A stretch of DNA of 64,000 bases from Clarkia xantiana subsp. parviflora (Eukaryota; Streptophyta; Magnoliopsida; Myrtales; Onagraceae): contig JAPTYO010000020.1 of NCBI GenBank assembly GCA_036873135.1, positions 2,720,081-2,784,080 of the forward strand, in the 5' to 3' direction. Position 1 is the stretch's first letter. Each line of letters starts with the position of its first letter. The notes below the pieces were generated by a model. It saw only the letters and a program-made list of their open reading frames with translations, did not search any database and was not told the origin of the DNA. Positions 55,026 to 64,000 of this stretch are shown here, one piece after another. The position numbers and the translations under genes were made by a program.

Positions 55026-58000
55026 ATGCTGGATTCAGAGGCTAGATGCGGGACGCCGAGCCCGGTGAGTGAAGGCAGTGAGAGGAGAGAAGAGGAAGAA
55101 GCTTCTGGTTCTTGTGGTATTGAAGAAACGACGCCTGATTTGTTGAAGAACACTCCATCGAACATAGCAAGATTGGAGGATGTTATAGAGCACTGTGTAG
55201 GTCGGCAGAAATATCTTGCTCAGACCAGGAGCCCTTCTGATGGTAGTGATGTGAGATGGTACTTCTGCAAGGTTCCCTTGCCAGAAAATGGTGAGAATTC
55301 ACTCACTGTTAAAAATTGTTGTTTTCTTTATGTTGAGGAGCTTAGCTCTAACCTTGATTTGAATGCCTAAACTCCTGATAGTCTTGAAAGACATATGACT
55401 CCACCTCCTACTTTGTTAATATATGCAGTTTTGGCTGCTGGTGTTCCTCGTAGTGAGGTAGTTGGAAAGAGCGAATATTTTCGGTTTGGTATGAGAGATT
55501 CTTTGGCAATAGAGGCATCTTTCTTACAGGTCCTTCCTTCTTGGCAATACATTTAGTGATTTTATTTAAATTCTGTTTTGGTTTTGATCTTGTAAAAAAT
55601 GAAAATTTAATTAGGTTTTCTGGCATTTTCACTTACATCCAGCTTTTGTAAAGAATATGATGTAGAAGTTGGACATTCTTCTTACAAACCTTGCATTTGG
55701 CACATATACTGTGTTACGGTGTCTGATTCTACGTGTAGAAGTCATCTTATTTGTCTTCTATTACCATTTACTCTAAACTCACACGGGGATTTAAATCCAT
55801 AGAGAGAAGAAGAGCTATTGTCCTCTTGGTGGAAAGAATTTGCAGAATGCAGCATCGGCCCAAAAGCATGTGTAGCAACAACTTCAAGCAATAAGTTGAT
55901 TGCAAAAGGATCTGCTTCTGAAATTGATACGGTAGCTGAGTTATATGCAATTGAGGATGAGAGAGTTGGGGTCCCTGTGAAGGGAGGTCTATACGAGGTA
56001 CTCTGGTTTTGACTTACAGTTCACTTTATCGTGTACTCTATGATTTCAGCTTCTTCGTAATGTAGTAGAAACATGATCATACAGAATGCAAAACCTTGTA
56101 ATCCTAACCTTCAAGTCATCCATAAGAAAATGAAGCTTTTAAATATGGAATTTAGCATGAAATTTGTTACTTTGTCCCATATTCCCACATTTTTTAATAT
56201 TCAATTTAGTAGAACATCTTAAACTTTGTGAATGAAATTGATAGATTTCTCAGTCATTATGATTCCTATAGGTTGACTTGACTAGAAGACATTGTTTTCC
56301 TGTTTACTGGAATGGTGAAAACCGACGTGTCTTACGAGGACATTGGTTTGCTCTCAAAGGAGGACTTGATTGGCTTCCTCTTCGTGAAGATGTAGCAGAG
56401 CAGTTGGAGTTTGCGTATCATAGCCAGGTATACAAATACTTTTTTCATTTAAAAGTTGATTTTTCGAGATATGTCATCTTTGTCTTATGATGATGCTTAG
56501 CTGCGAACTTCATATGATGATTTTTATTTTATGAACATTTTACGTGAAATCGGTTATTATGGCGAATACCAAATAATTTGTGTATGCTAATCAGTTTCTT
56601 AGTTGATTTCTACAGGTGTGGCGAAGGAGAACGTTCCAGCCATCTGGATTGTTTGCTGCTCGAGTTGATATACAAGGCTCAAGCCAAGTATGGCATAATT
56701 AAATCTCAATGAGAGTAAATTTTTCCTCTATGTTTCACGGACTCACTGCGAAATTCTTATCATGTGTTTGTAGGGATTACATGCTCTTTTTACTGGAGAA
56801 GATGACACCTGGGAAGCATGGTTGAATGTTGATTCCTCGGGTATTTCCGGTGCCATTGGTCTCGGAAGAAATGGCATTAAGGTTAGACGTGGCTATTCCA
56901 CGTCTCAATCACCAAAGCCCACACAGGTAAATCTTTTCACTGTTTCTTCAAAATTACTGAAAAGATAAAACATTTATCGAATATTAAATTGTTATTTTCC
57001 TTCTTAGTGATGACTATACATAGATTACCTTCCTAAAGCTGCTCTAGAAATTTTGTATGGTACTAGTACTCGTCACTCATACATTAAATGTGCTTTAATT
57101 CAGGATGAATTACGCCAGCAGAAGGAGGAGGAGATGGATGATTACTGCTCCCAGGTACTGTTTAAATGTAGAACTCCTTAGATTATTATCGAATTGAACT
57201 GTTTCAATTCTTTGCCAAAAATATTGTTTCAATTGGTTCCATTAGTATTGGAGAATAATATATCATATTGTTTCAAAATTTAAACACAGAAGCTCGATTA
57301 TTGATAAATGTAAGTCCTTGGTTCTACTTCTAGGTTCCTGTGAGGCACTTGGTATTTATGGTTCACGGTATCGGGCAAAGGTTGGAAAAGTCAAACTTGG
57401 TTGACGATGTCACCAATTTTAGACACATCACTGCAAGTCTTGCTGAGCAGCATCTAACTTCATACCAGCGTGGCGCTCAAAGAGTTCTCTTCATTCCTTG
57501 CCAGGTGAATGCTATACTATACTATCAATTGCAATATCCACTTTTGTATTCATATACGTGGAAGATTATTGTAGTTTTGTATAATAAAGGCGAGGTCAAA
57601 TAATGTTTTCAGTGGAGAAGGGTTTTGAAGCTCAGCGGTGAAGCTGCAGTTGAGAAAATTACTCTAGATGGAGTTAGGGGACTCCGGACCATGCTTGGTG
57701 CCACAGTTCATGACGTATTATACTACATGAGCCCCATATATTGTCAAGATATCATAGACTCGGTAATTTCTTTCTCATATGATTCATACCACGAATGATA
57801 TTCCACTTAAAATCCTCCATTTCTTCTTGCCACAAAGAAAATGAACTAAAAATTCGTCAAATCCAGGTATCCAATCAGTTGAATTGGCTCTATTTGAAGT
57901 TTCTCAAGAGGAACCCCGGTTATGACGGGAAGGTATTTAACTATTTGCAATTGGTTTCCACTTTGTTAGTAGTTATTTTTGTGTCTTTAAATGAAATATA

Positions 58001-60772
58001 TTAGCTAAATTGATATGTAGATTTCGCTCTATGGCCATTCGTTGGGAAGTGTCCTCTCATATGATATCCTTTGCCACCAAGAGCATCTGTCCTCTCCATT
58101 ACCAAATGAGTGTGTTGAAAGGTCTTCAGCTTGTAGCTCCACAACCAACCGGGTACAGGAAAATTTGGCTGAAGAAAAAGAAGAAGGTATTAGAACCACA
58201 GACAAAGTATTTCCTGGTGATGATGTCAGCAACCTAATCGCTCCTCCCTCAGTGCAGGAGGAAGAATCTATTGGAGATTCATCTTTACCTAATTCAAATA
58301 CAAGTCCAAGTGAATCTTCAAGTTCGAGTGGATCTTGTGTGTCGACTGTACATTCCAGTGTTCAAGGATCATCTTCTCTTGAATTCATTAACATTCTGTA
58401 TCAAGATAATATTGGTTCGCAAGACAAGACTACAACAAGTGCCAACCGTGGAACCTCAAGTTCTGCTTCGGACAGCGTGGGTGTCGTTGAGGCATCTAAT
58501 GATCGAAGCAGTAAAGGGGAAGGAGTAGTCGAAGAAGAAAAAATCAGTTTACTGAAGAAAGAGGTAGCCACTCATAATATAATCATAGCAATCTTGTGTA
58601 TGTGTTCAAAGCTTTTGTTATTATCGTTGAATTTTAATTTCCCGTTTCAGGTCGACTCTTTGAAAGAGAAAATAGCTGAACTAGAACTGCGGTCTCGCAG
58701 AGAATCATGTAAAGGTATCAGTTGGTTATTTTTATATAACAGTATCTGCTTTTCTGAAATATTTCTCAGTTTCATCTGTCAATTAATAGGAGTTGATGAG
58801 AATTTTTCACCAAATCAAACTGTGGTAGAGAACATTTCAGTGGAAAATGCTGGTGCAAGTAAAAGTTATACACCTTACATCAAATACACGAAGCTCGAAT
58901 TCAAGGTACAGATCAGAATATATGATTTCAAGTAACAGTTTCTTGCATTAAACCCTAACTTTTTCTGTGGGTTATATCGTAGTTCTAATACTTTGTTCAT
59001 CGCTTTTTTTTTTGGCCAAATTGTTCATCGCATTAGGTTGACACTTTCTTTGCTGTTGGGTCGCCCCTTGGTGTGTTTCTTGCACTTCGCAATATTCGGA
59101 TAGGAATGGGTAATGAATCATCCACTCCACTGTCATTTAAGCAGTTTCTTTTCAATTGATAAATTATTATACTGTATTATGGCTAACAGAATGATCTGAT
59201 TAATTTTGATTTATGTAGGAAAGGGGAAGGATTATTGGGAAGAAGAGAACATAACCGAAGACATGCCCGCTTGCCGCCAAATGTTTAACATATTCCACCC
59301 GTTCGATCCAGTAGCATATAGGTTCGTTTTCTCCAAGCCAACACTCTTTTGTTCGGCTTCAAACGGACTTTAGTCCATTTTGTTTTAGGGTATTGGTCAG
59401 TAGGTGAGAGGTTCCGGGACATTCCTCATATAACGTTTATTTGGTTGGGCAGAATCGAGCCACTCGTTTGTAAAGAGTACTTAGGTACCCGCCCTGTCAT
59501 CATTCCTTACCATAAAGGTGGAAAAAGATTGCATATTGGATTTCAGGTGAGCCCCTGATCGAATATTTGATCTTGAATTTTTCATTCATCTTGTAAACTC
59601 TCGGTCATTTTCGTTCATGTCATGTATAATAATGCAGGACTTCACCGATAACTTGGCTACTCGAACCCAAGCTATAAAGGATAATTTCAGCTTACTCAGG
59701 GTAAGTTCAGTTCTGCATTTCTTCAACTGCTCATCAATGAGAATTGGATGAGATCTAAATTAGTTAGAAGCAATTCCTTAATGTTTGTTTGAACAGGCCA
59801 AAGTACTAACCGTGTGCCAATCGAGAGACAAGGACACGCTCGACGGTAAAAAAAAAAGATTTGAGTAATTATTCGTCTTTTTAACGTGAATTGATTTCCT
59901 AACATGTTAGGTTTTTTTTTTTCGTGTTGCAGATGCAGCAGAAGATGACCAAGATGAAAAAGAAAGGTCATATGGTTCGCTCATGATGCAACGTCTAACT
60001 GGAAGTGATGAAGGTCGAATTGATCATGTTCTTCAGGATAAAACATTCGAGCATCCTTATATTTCTGCCATTGGAGCTCACACGTAAGTTGTCCATTAAT
60101 TTTAGTAGAGGAAATTGATATGTGCCCAAATATCGATAGAAATAAGAACACAAGAATGTATGGAAATATGAAAGCTAACTTCCTAATCAACCCTAATTTC
60201 TCTTGGGAGACTAAGATTAATTGTTGGAAGGTGATTAATTGTTGGAAGGTTGTCTAATTCATTGATAATAATAACCTATATACAGGGATTACAAGAATCC
60301 TAAGATATGTAGGGATTACAAGACCCTTAAAGATATACTAAGATACTAAAAGATATAAATAATAACTAAATATATAGTTTATCCTAATAATATTATTTTT
60401 AATATAATCTATAGATATAGTTGTATCCTAGCCACTATTAACGGCCATAACAGAAATTTGTATAGTCTTCTCTTCATTATCGCTTCGGTTGTTGATTGGA
60501 TATATTGATTTGGCAGAAACTATTGGAGGGATCTCGATACGGCTCTCTTCATATTGAAACACCTGTACCGAGACATACCCGAATGGCCTGATTCTTCTCC
60601 TGGAGTTTCAACAGCGGTAACTCCGAAAACCGATGCTCGAGCAACTGAATGGCTGCAACAAAGAGAAGCAGATGAAGAGGAGCTTCCTCTCACACTCTCC
60701 GACCGGATTCTAGCAAGAAACTTCACCAGGCGAGCTAAGAAGATCATCAGGAGTGGTAGCGCTCGTAACTAA
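55026..60772 (+). CDS. SGR2: SGR2-type phospholipase with DDHD domain, 20 coding exons
   Basis: Homologue of SHOOT GRAVITROPISM 2, a phospholipase A1-like protein of vacuolar/endomembrane membranes needed for amyloplast movement in gravity sensing. Coding exons: 55026-55290, 55429-55529, 55803-55997, 56272-56427, 56616-56687, 56774-56926, 57104-57154, 57334-57504, 57613-57762, 57867-57932, 58021-58563, 58651-58714, 58790-58905, 59037-59109, 59219-59321, 59453-59546, 59638-59700, 59797-59845, 59933-60083 and 60517-60772. All join in frame with GT-AG sites to about 963 residues (Arabidopsis about 930). LVFMVHGIGQ near 337 and the lipase motif GHSLGS (Ser467) are present; then a Ser-rich linker (490-640), a short coiled coil, and the C-terminal DDHD domain with VDTFFAVGSPLGVFL, FHPFDPVAYR and a final NYWRDLD. 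Reading frame intact. Confidence 0.93.
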
Positions 60773-61156
60773 CTACATTTTTCACTTATATGAAACGTTA
60801 TGATTTCTTAATTACGATAACAAACTTCAATAAACTCGAGTTTCCTAATTTTCACTAGTATTGGATCAGTATCTTACCATTTACAAGCTGATTCAGTATG
60901 AGTGAAAATTATTTTAAGTGTGAAGTAAGTATGTTACAGCCTACAGGTACTGCTCTCAACAACAAAATAGATTGTGTATGCTCATTAATTACTTTGTTTA
61001 GAGGTTGGTAAACTTGAAGAATTTTATCAAAACAAAACCTTCTATCTATCCTAGTATGATCTAGTTTACACTAAGAGTGATGCAATGCCATGCATCTCAA
61101 GTTTTACAACTTGTTGTATATTTGCTTGCTTCCCAAGGAAACCCAAAGTCAGGTGT
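60773..61156. other. SGR2 3' flank with a SINE remnant
   Basis: SGR2 3' UTR, then at about 60895-60965 a stretch (GTGAAGTAAGTATGTTACAG, GGTACTGCTCTC) that looks like a degenerate copy of the 3' part of the SINE at 39561. No gene. Confidence 0.4.
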
Positions 61157-62905
61157 TTACTCGGTATCCTTCATCGCATCCTGTAACCGGGGGCGATTAA
61201 AGCAAAAAAAAGACAATTAAAGCAATTAAATTAGAACACTGAATATCTAACATTTTAAATCTGGAACAGCAAAATATGACTTATAGTTGAGACTGTTTTT
61301 AGGTTACTAACCAAAAAAAATCGAGTAAGATTGCATATTATGGTGCAGATGTCGATATTCCGTACCTTAGTAAGCCGAGTTACGTAGGTAGCAGCAATGG
61401 GAGTGGCTAATAATCCGATACCCAATGGAGTAGCTGCCCATTTCCTCCTGGTAACCCTACTACATCTGATTCTTCTTGCTGATGATTCAACCATCATCTA
61501 TATCAGTTTCATAGCCTTATATGAAAAATGCAGCAGCATTCCATAATCAAACATGGTTTTCCGAAGCATTTTCGCAATATTTTTCTCGAAAAAAGCAGAA
61601 GCAATGAGGGGGAAATAAAGATGAACTCACAAGAATTGCTCGGCCAACTGCACCCGCGCTCACATATGCCCAGCTTCCAGGGAGCATTCCCAATCAACTG
61701 CATAAATTTATCGATCGATCGGTCGCCACTGGGAAGCCATTTTCCCCGATGGCTTTATCAATTGCGAGAAATTTCTTGTTAGTTTAAGGATTCTCTCTCT
61801 GGCAAAGTATCTGGCTATAAAAAAGGGTTAAGAACCTATGAAAGGTCTGAACTATCACCCATGTTAACGGGAGAAGTCTGAAATTTAAAAAGTTAATAAC
61901 AGAGGTCTGAAATTTCTGTTTTGTTGATAACAGCGGTCTCCGTTAGTTTTTTCCGTTAAAACTAACGGAAATTGGTCACATGCCAAGCATGTGACCGGAA
62001 ATAAAATAAATTTCCAAAAATACCCTTCTATCAAGTGTGCCCCTCACATGCATGAAGTGAAAAGACCAAAATGCCCTTGAAGCCACCACGGTACTCCGGC
62101 GACCACCAATCGTACTCCGGCGACCACCACCATACTCCGGCGACCACCACCAAGGCTCCGGCGACCACCACCAAGGCTCCGGCGACCACCACCAAGGCTC
62201 CGGCGACCACCACCAAGGCTCCGATTGGGCCAAAATCGAGCCACCGGCCCCGATTGAGCTCCGATCGGAGCCACCGGCCCCGATTGGACTCCGATCGGGG
62301 CCAAAAAAGCTCCGATCGGAGCCAAAAAGCTCCGATCGGAGCTTTGTGGCTCTGGTCGGAGCCACAGAGCTCCGGTCGGAGCCACAGAGCTCCGGTCGGA
62401 GCTCTGTGGCTCCGACCAGAGCCACAGAGCTCCAGATCGGAGCTCTGTGGCTCCGGCCGGGGCCACAGAGCTCCGATCGGAGCTTTTTTGCCCCGATCGG
62501 AGCTTTTTTGGCCCCGTGGTGGCCGGAGTCGGGTTGCCGGAGTCGAGGTGGTGGTCGTCGGAGTCGAGGTAGTGGTCGCCGGAGTTGGGTGGTGGTGGCC
62601 GGAGTTGGGTGGTTTTAATTTGACTTTAGGGGTAAAATTGTCATTTCACATTTCCTTAAATAAGATATTAAATAAAACAAAATATTAAAGGGGCAAAAAT
62701 GTCATTTCACACAATTCTGTTAAATTTAACCCTAAAAATGGACGGAAAACCTCATATCAACAAAATTGAAATTTCAGACCTCTGTTATTAACTTTTTAAA
62801 TTTCAGACCTCTCCCGTTAACATGGGTGATAGTTCAGACCTTTCATAGGTTCTTAACCCTATAAAAAAGGCTACACTTGCAGCCACCTTGACCTGAGCCG
62901 GCATA
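61157..62905 (-). pseudogene. TVP38/TMEM64 (SNARE-associated Golgi) family pseudogene, split by a MULE
   Basis: Minus-strand remains of a DedA/TVP38-type membrane protein. Right of the MULE an exon gives VKVAASVAF; left of it the frame goes on as FIARYFARERILKL, then after a frameshift FLAIDKAIGENGFPVA. About 40 codons that should follow are missing, and after a stop comes LGMLPGSWAYVSAGAVGRAI with a GTGAGT donor (61630). The next exon (61495-61366) has the family piece DVVGLPGGNGQLL in one frame and LGIGLLATPIAATYVTRLTK in another, so it is frameshifted too; the last exon (61180-61157) encodes DAMKDTE and stops. Clearly non-functional. Upstream exons are not seen. Confidence 0.75.
61825..62859. 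mobile_element. Non-autonomous Mutator-like element D, inside a pseudogene exon
   Basis: Same ends as element A (GGGTTAAGAACCTATGAAAG and inverse), 1,035 bp, flanked by the exact 9-bp duplication TATAAAAAA (61816-61824 and 62860-62868). Its core is the same GCTCCGATCGGAGC and CCGGCGACCACCACCAAGGC repeat mix as in element A, with different unit numbers. The long open frames on both strands reflect the repeats. Confidence 0.92.
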
Positions 62906-63100
62906 AATGATGAAGAACAGTAGTATGACGAATGTTACGGTTTTTGAGAATGTATATAGATACTAAAGCTCTGAATATGAGAAACATAGTGAATGCTCTA
63001 CTATTATGATAAATAGTAAAATAGGGTATGGTCCTATATATAGGAACCATTAAAGACTAAGTTCATAGCCTCCTATACATCTAGTACTAGATTATCATTA
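62906..63100. other. Spacer, possible LTR remnant
   Basis: AT-rich; TATGGTCCTATATATAGGAACC at about 63026-63047 is a small palindrome. Together with the sequence at 63717-63781 it may be the internal or LTR remnant of the Copia-like element at the window edge. No gene. Confidence 0.3.
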
Positions 63101-63708
63101 GGGTTAAAGGTACTTTTCATACCACATGTTTGACCGAATGTGGCTTTTAGTACTGGATGTTTAGTTTTGTATACTTTTGGTACCAAACGTTTGAAAAAAT
63201 GTGGCTTTTGGTACATCTGTTAGTTGGCCGTTAGTTTTGGCCGTTAAATGACATGTACAAGTCATGTGATCGACTCTAAACTTTTAATTTTGTTCAATTT
63301 AGTCCCTTAAATATATTCATAACTTTTATTTTGTTTAATTTAGTCCTAAAGTTTCAAAATCGAACCCAATTGGGACCTATCCACAATTGGGTAAATTTGA
63401 CCCAAACGGGGCTATGTCAATTGAATTCGATTGGTTTAATTGGGTCCGATTTTGAAGTGTTAAGACTAAGTTAAACAAAATAAAAGTTAGGAATATATTT
63501 GAGGGACTAAATTGAACAAAATTAAAAGTTTAGAATCGATCAGGTGACTTGCACATGTCATTTAACGGCCAAAACTAACGGTCAACTAACGGATGTACCA
63601 AAAACCACATTTTTTCAAACGTTTGGTACCAAAAGTATACAAAACTAAACATGTAATACTAAAAGCCACATTCGGTCAAACATGTGGTATGAAAAGTACA
63701 TTTAACCC
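63101..63708. mobile_element. Non-autonomous Mutator-like element E with long inverted repeats
   Basis: Starts GGGTTAAAGGTACTTTTCAT and ends with the inverse, flanked by the exact 9-bp duplication TTATCATTA (63092-63100 and 63709-63717). The inverted repeats are about 230 bp on each side, so nearly the whole 608-bp element can fold back. Related ends are seen in the relic at 29448. Confidence 0.9.
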
Positions 63709-63781
63709 TTATCATTATCATACACCTAATTTTAAAATTTCAAGAACACCAATTTATCAAAATTATGAACTCCTAACAAAT

Positions 63782-64000
63782 GCTCTGATACCACTGTTAG
63801 ATTACGGGGAATAACTACGGAAACTAAAACCATGGTACATGCAAGTAATCGAAATTATGCAGCGGAAGATTCGCACCAGTAGTCTGTTGTCCCAAGATCT
63901 TTGCAGGAGGAAGTTCATCGATCTTCCGGTCGGCACCTGTAGGGGTTCTTTTGAAGGAAGCCCGACGTGGTATATTTTTCACAGCAAAGCCTCTGATCGA
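63782..64000 (-). mobile_element. Edge of a probable Copia-type LTR element on the minus strand
   Basis: GCTCTGATACCA (63782-63793) is the reverse complement of TGGTATCAGAGC, the primer-binding site for initiator tRNA-Met. Next to it, from 63795, TGTTAGATTACGG reads on the minus strand as an LTR end (...CTAACA). So a minus-strand element would have its 5' LTR running off the right edge. The internal region to the left is short or decayed, since MULE E and a host pseudogene follow within 900 bp. Confidence 0.5.

Noticed and set aside
61255..61497. A small 80-codon minus-strand gene
   Set aside because: Family motifs of TVP38 proteins appear in two different frames of it, and a splice donor interrupts it, so it is a decayed exon of a larger pseudogene.

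Overview
This is eukaryotic nuclear DNA from a flowering plant, most probably a eudicot. The evidence is AT-rich spacer, GT-AG introns of 60 bp to 1.4 kb, a plant-type cytochrome c with an N-terminal extension, a glucuronoxylan methyltransferase, a SHOOT GRAVITROPISM 2 phospholipase, and typical plant transposons. I saw no CRISPR array, rRNA gene or functional tRNA gene. The calls are by-eye reading, with splice sites chosen so that the frame stays open.

Layout. 1-7.7 kb: a Helitron transposase gene (Rep plus PIF1 helicase) whose nine exons join in frame. 7.76-11.38 kb: a non-autonomous CACTA element, with 3-bp target duplication, carrying a broken fragment of tubulin cofactor C. 12.5-15.8 kb: two related F-box genes, one open and one broken. 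16.35 kb: a Helitron 3' terminus just in front of the cytochrome c gene (16.48-17.93 kb). 18.2-28.0 kb: Gypsy element 1 (Tat-like; TSD CTTGG), inserted just behind the cytochrome c poly(A) signal; it has pol but no gag, and a spliced antisense gene. 28.1-31.6 kb: three Mutator-like (MULE) non-autonomous elements. 33.1-35.4 kb: the GXM gene, with an inverted pair of MITEs in its intron. 36-39.5 kb: tandem duplications, MITEs and a GC-rich repeat. 39.6-39.85 kb: a SINE-like unit and a TA microsatellite. 40.2-50.9 kb: Gypsy element 2 (TSD GGTCA), with LTRs that differ at one C-run only, a gag-like start and no pol. 51.1-52.6 kb: the RPC9/CRCP gene. 55.0-60.8 kb: SGR2, 20 coding exons. 61.2-62.9 kb: a TVP38/TMEM64-family pseudogene split by a MULE. 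63.1-64.0 kb: another MULE and the edge of a probable Copia LTR.

Four host genes look whole: cytochrome c, GXM, RPC9 and SGR2; the minus-strand F-box gene is a fifth, less certain one. Most of the rest is transposon sequence. The most unusual features are the spliced antisense genes inside the two Gypsy elements, an array of alternating palindromes in their LTRs (exactly five 34-bp units differ between the two LTRs of element 1), the split of gag-like and pol sequence between two elements sharing LTRs, and two places where a tandem duplicate preserves the empty site of a transposon insertion.
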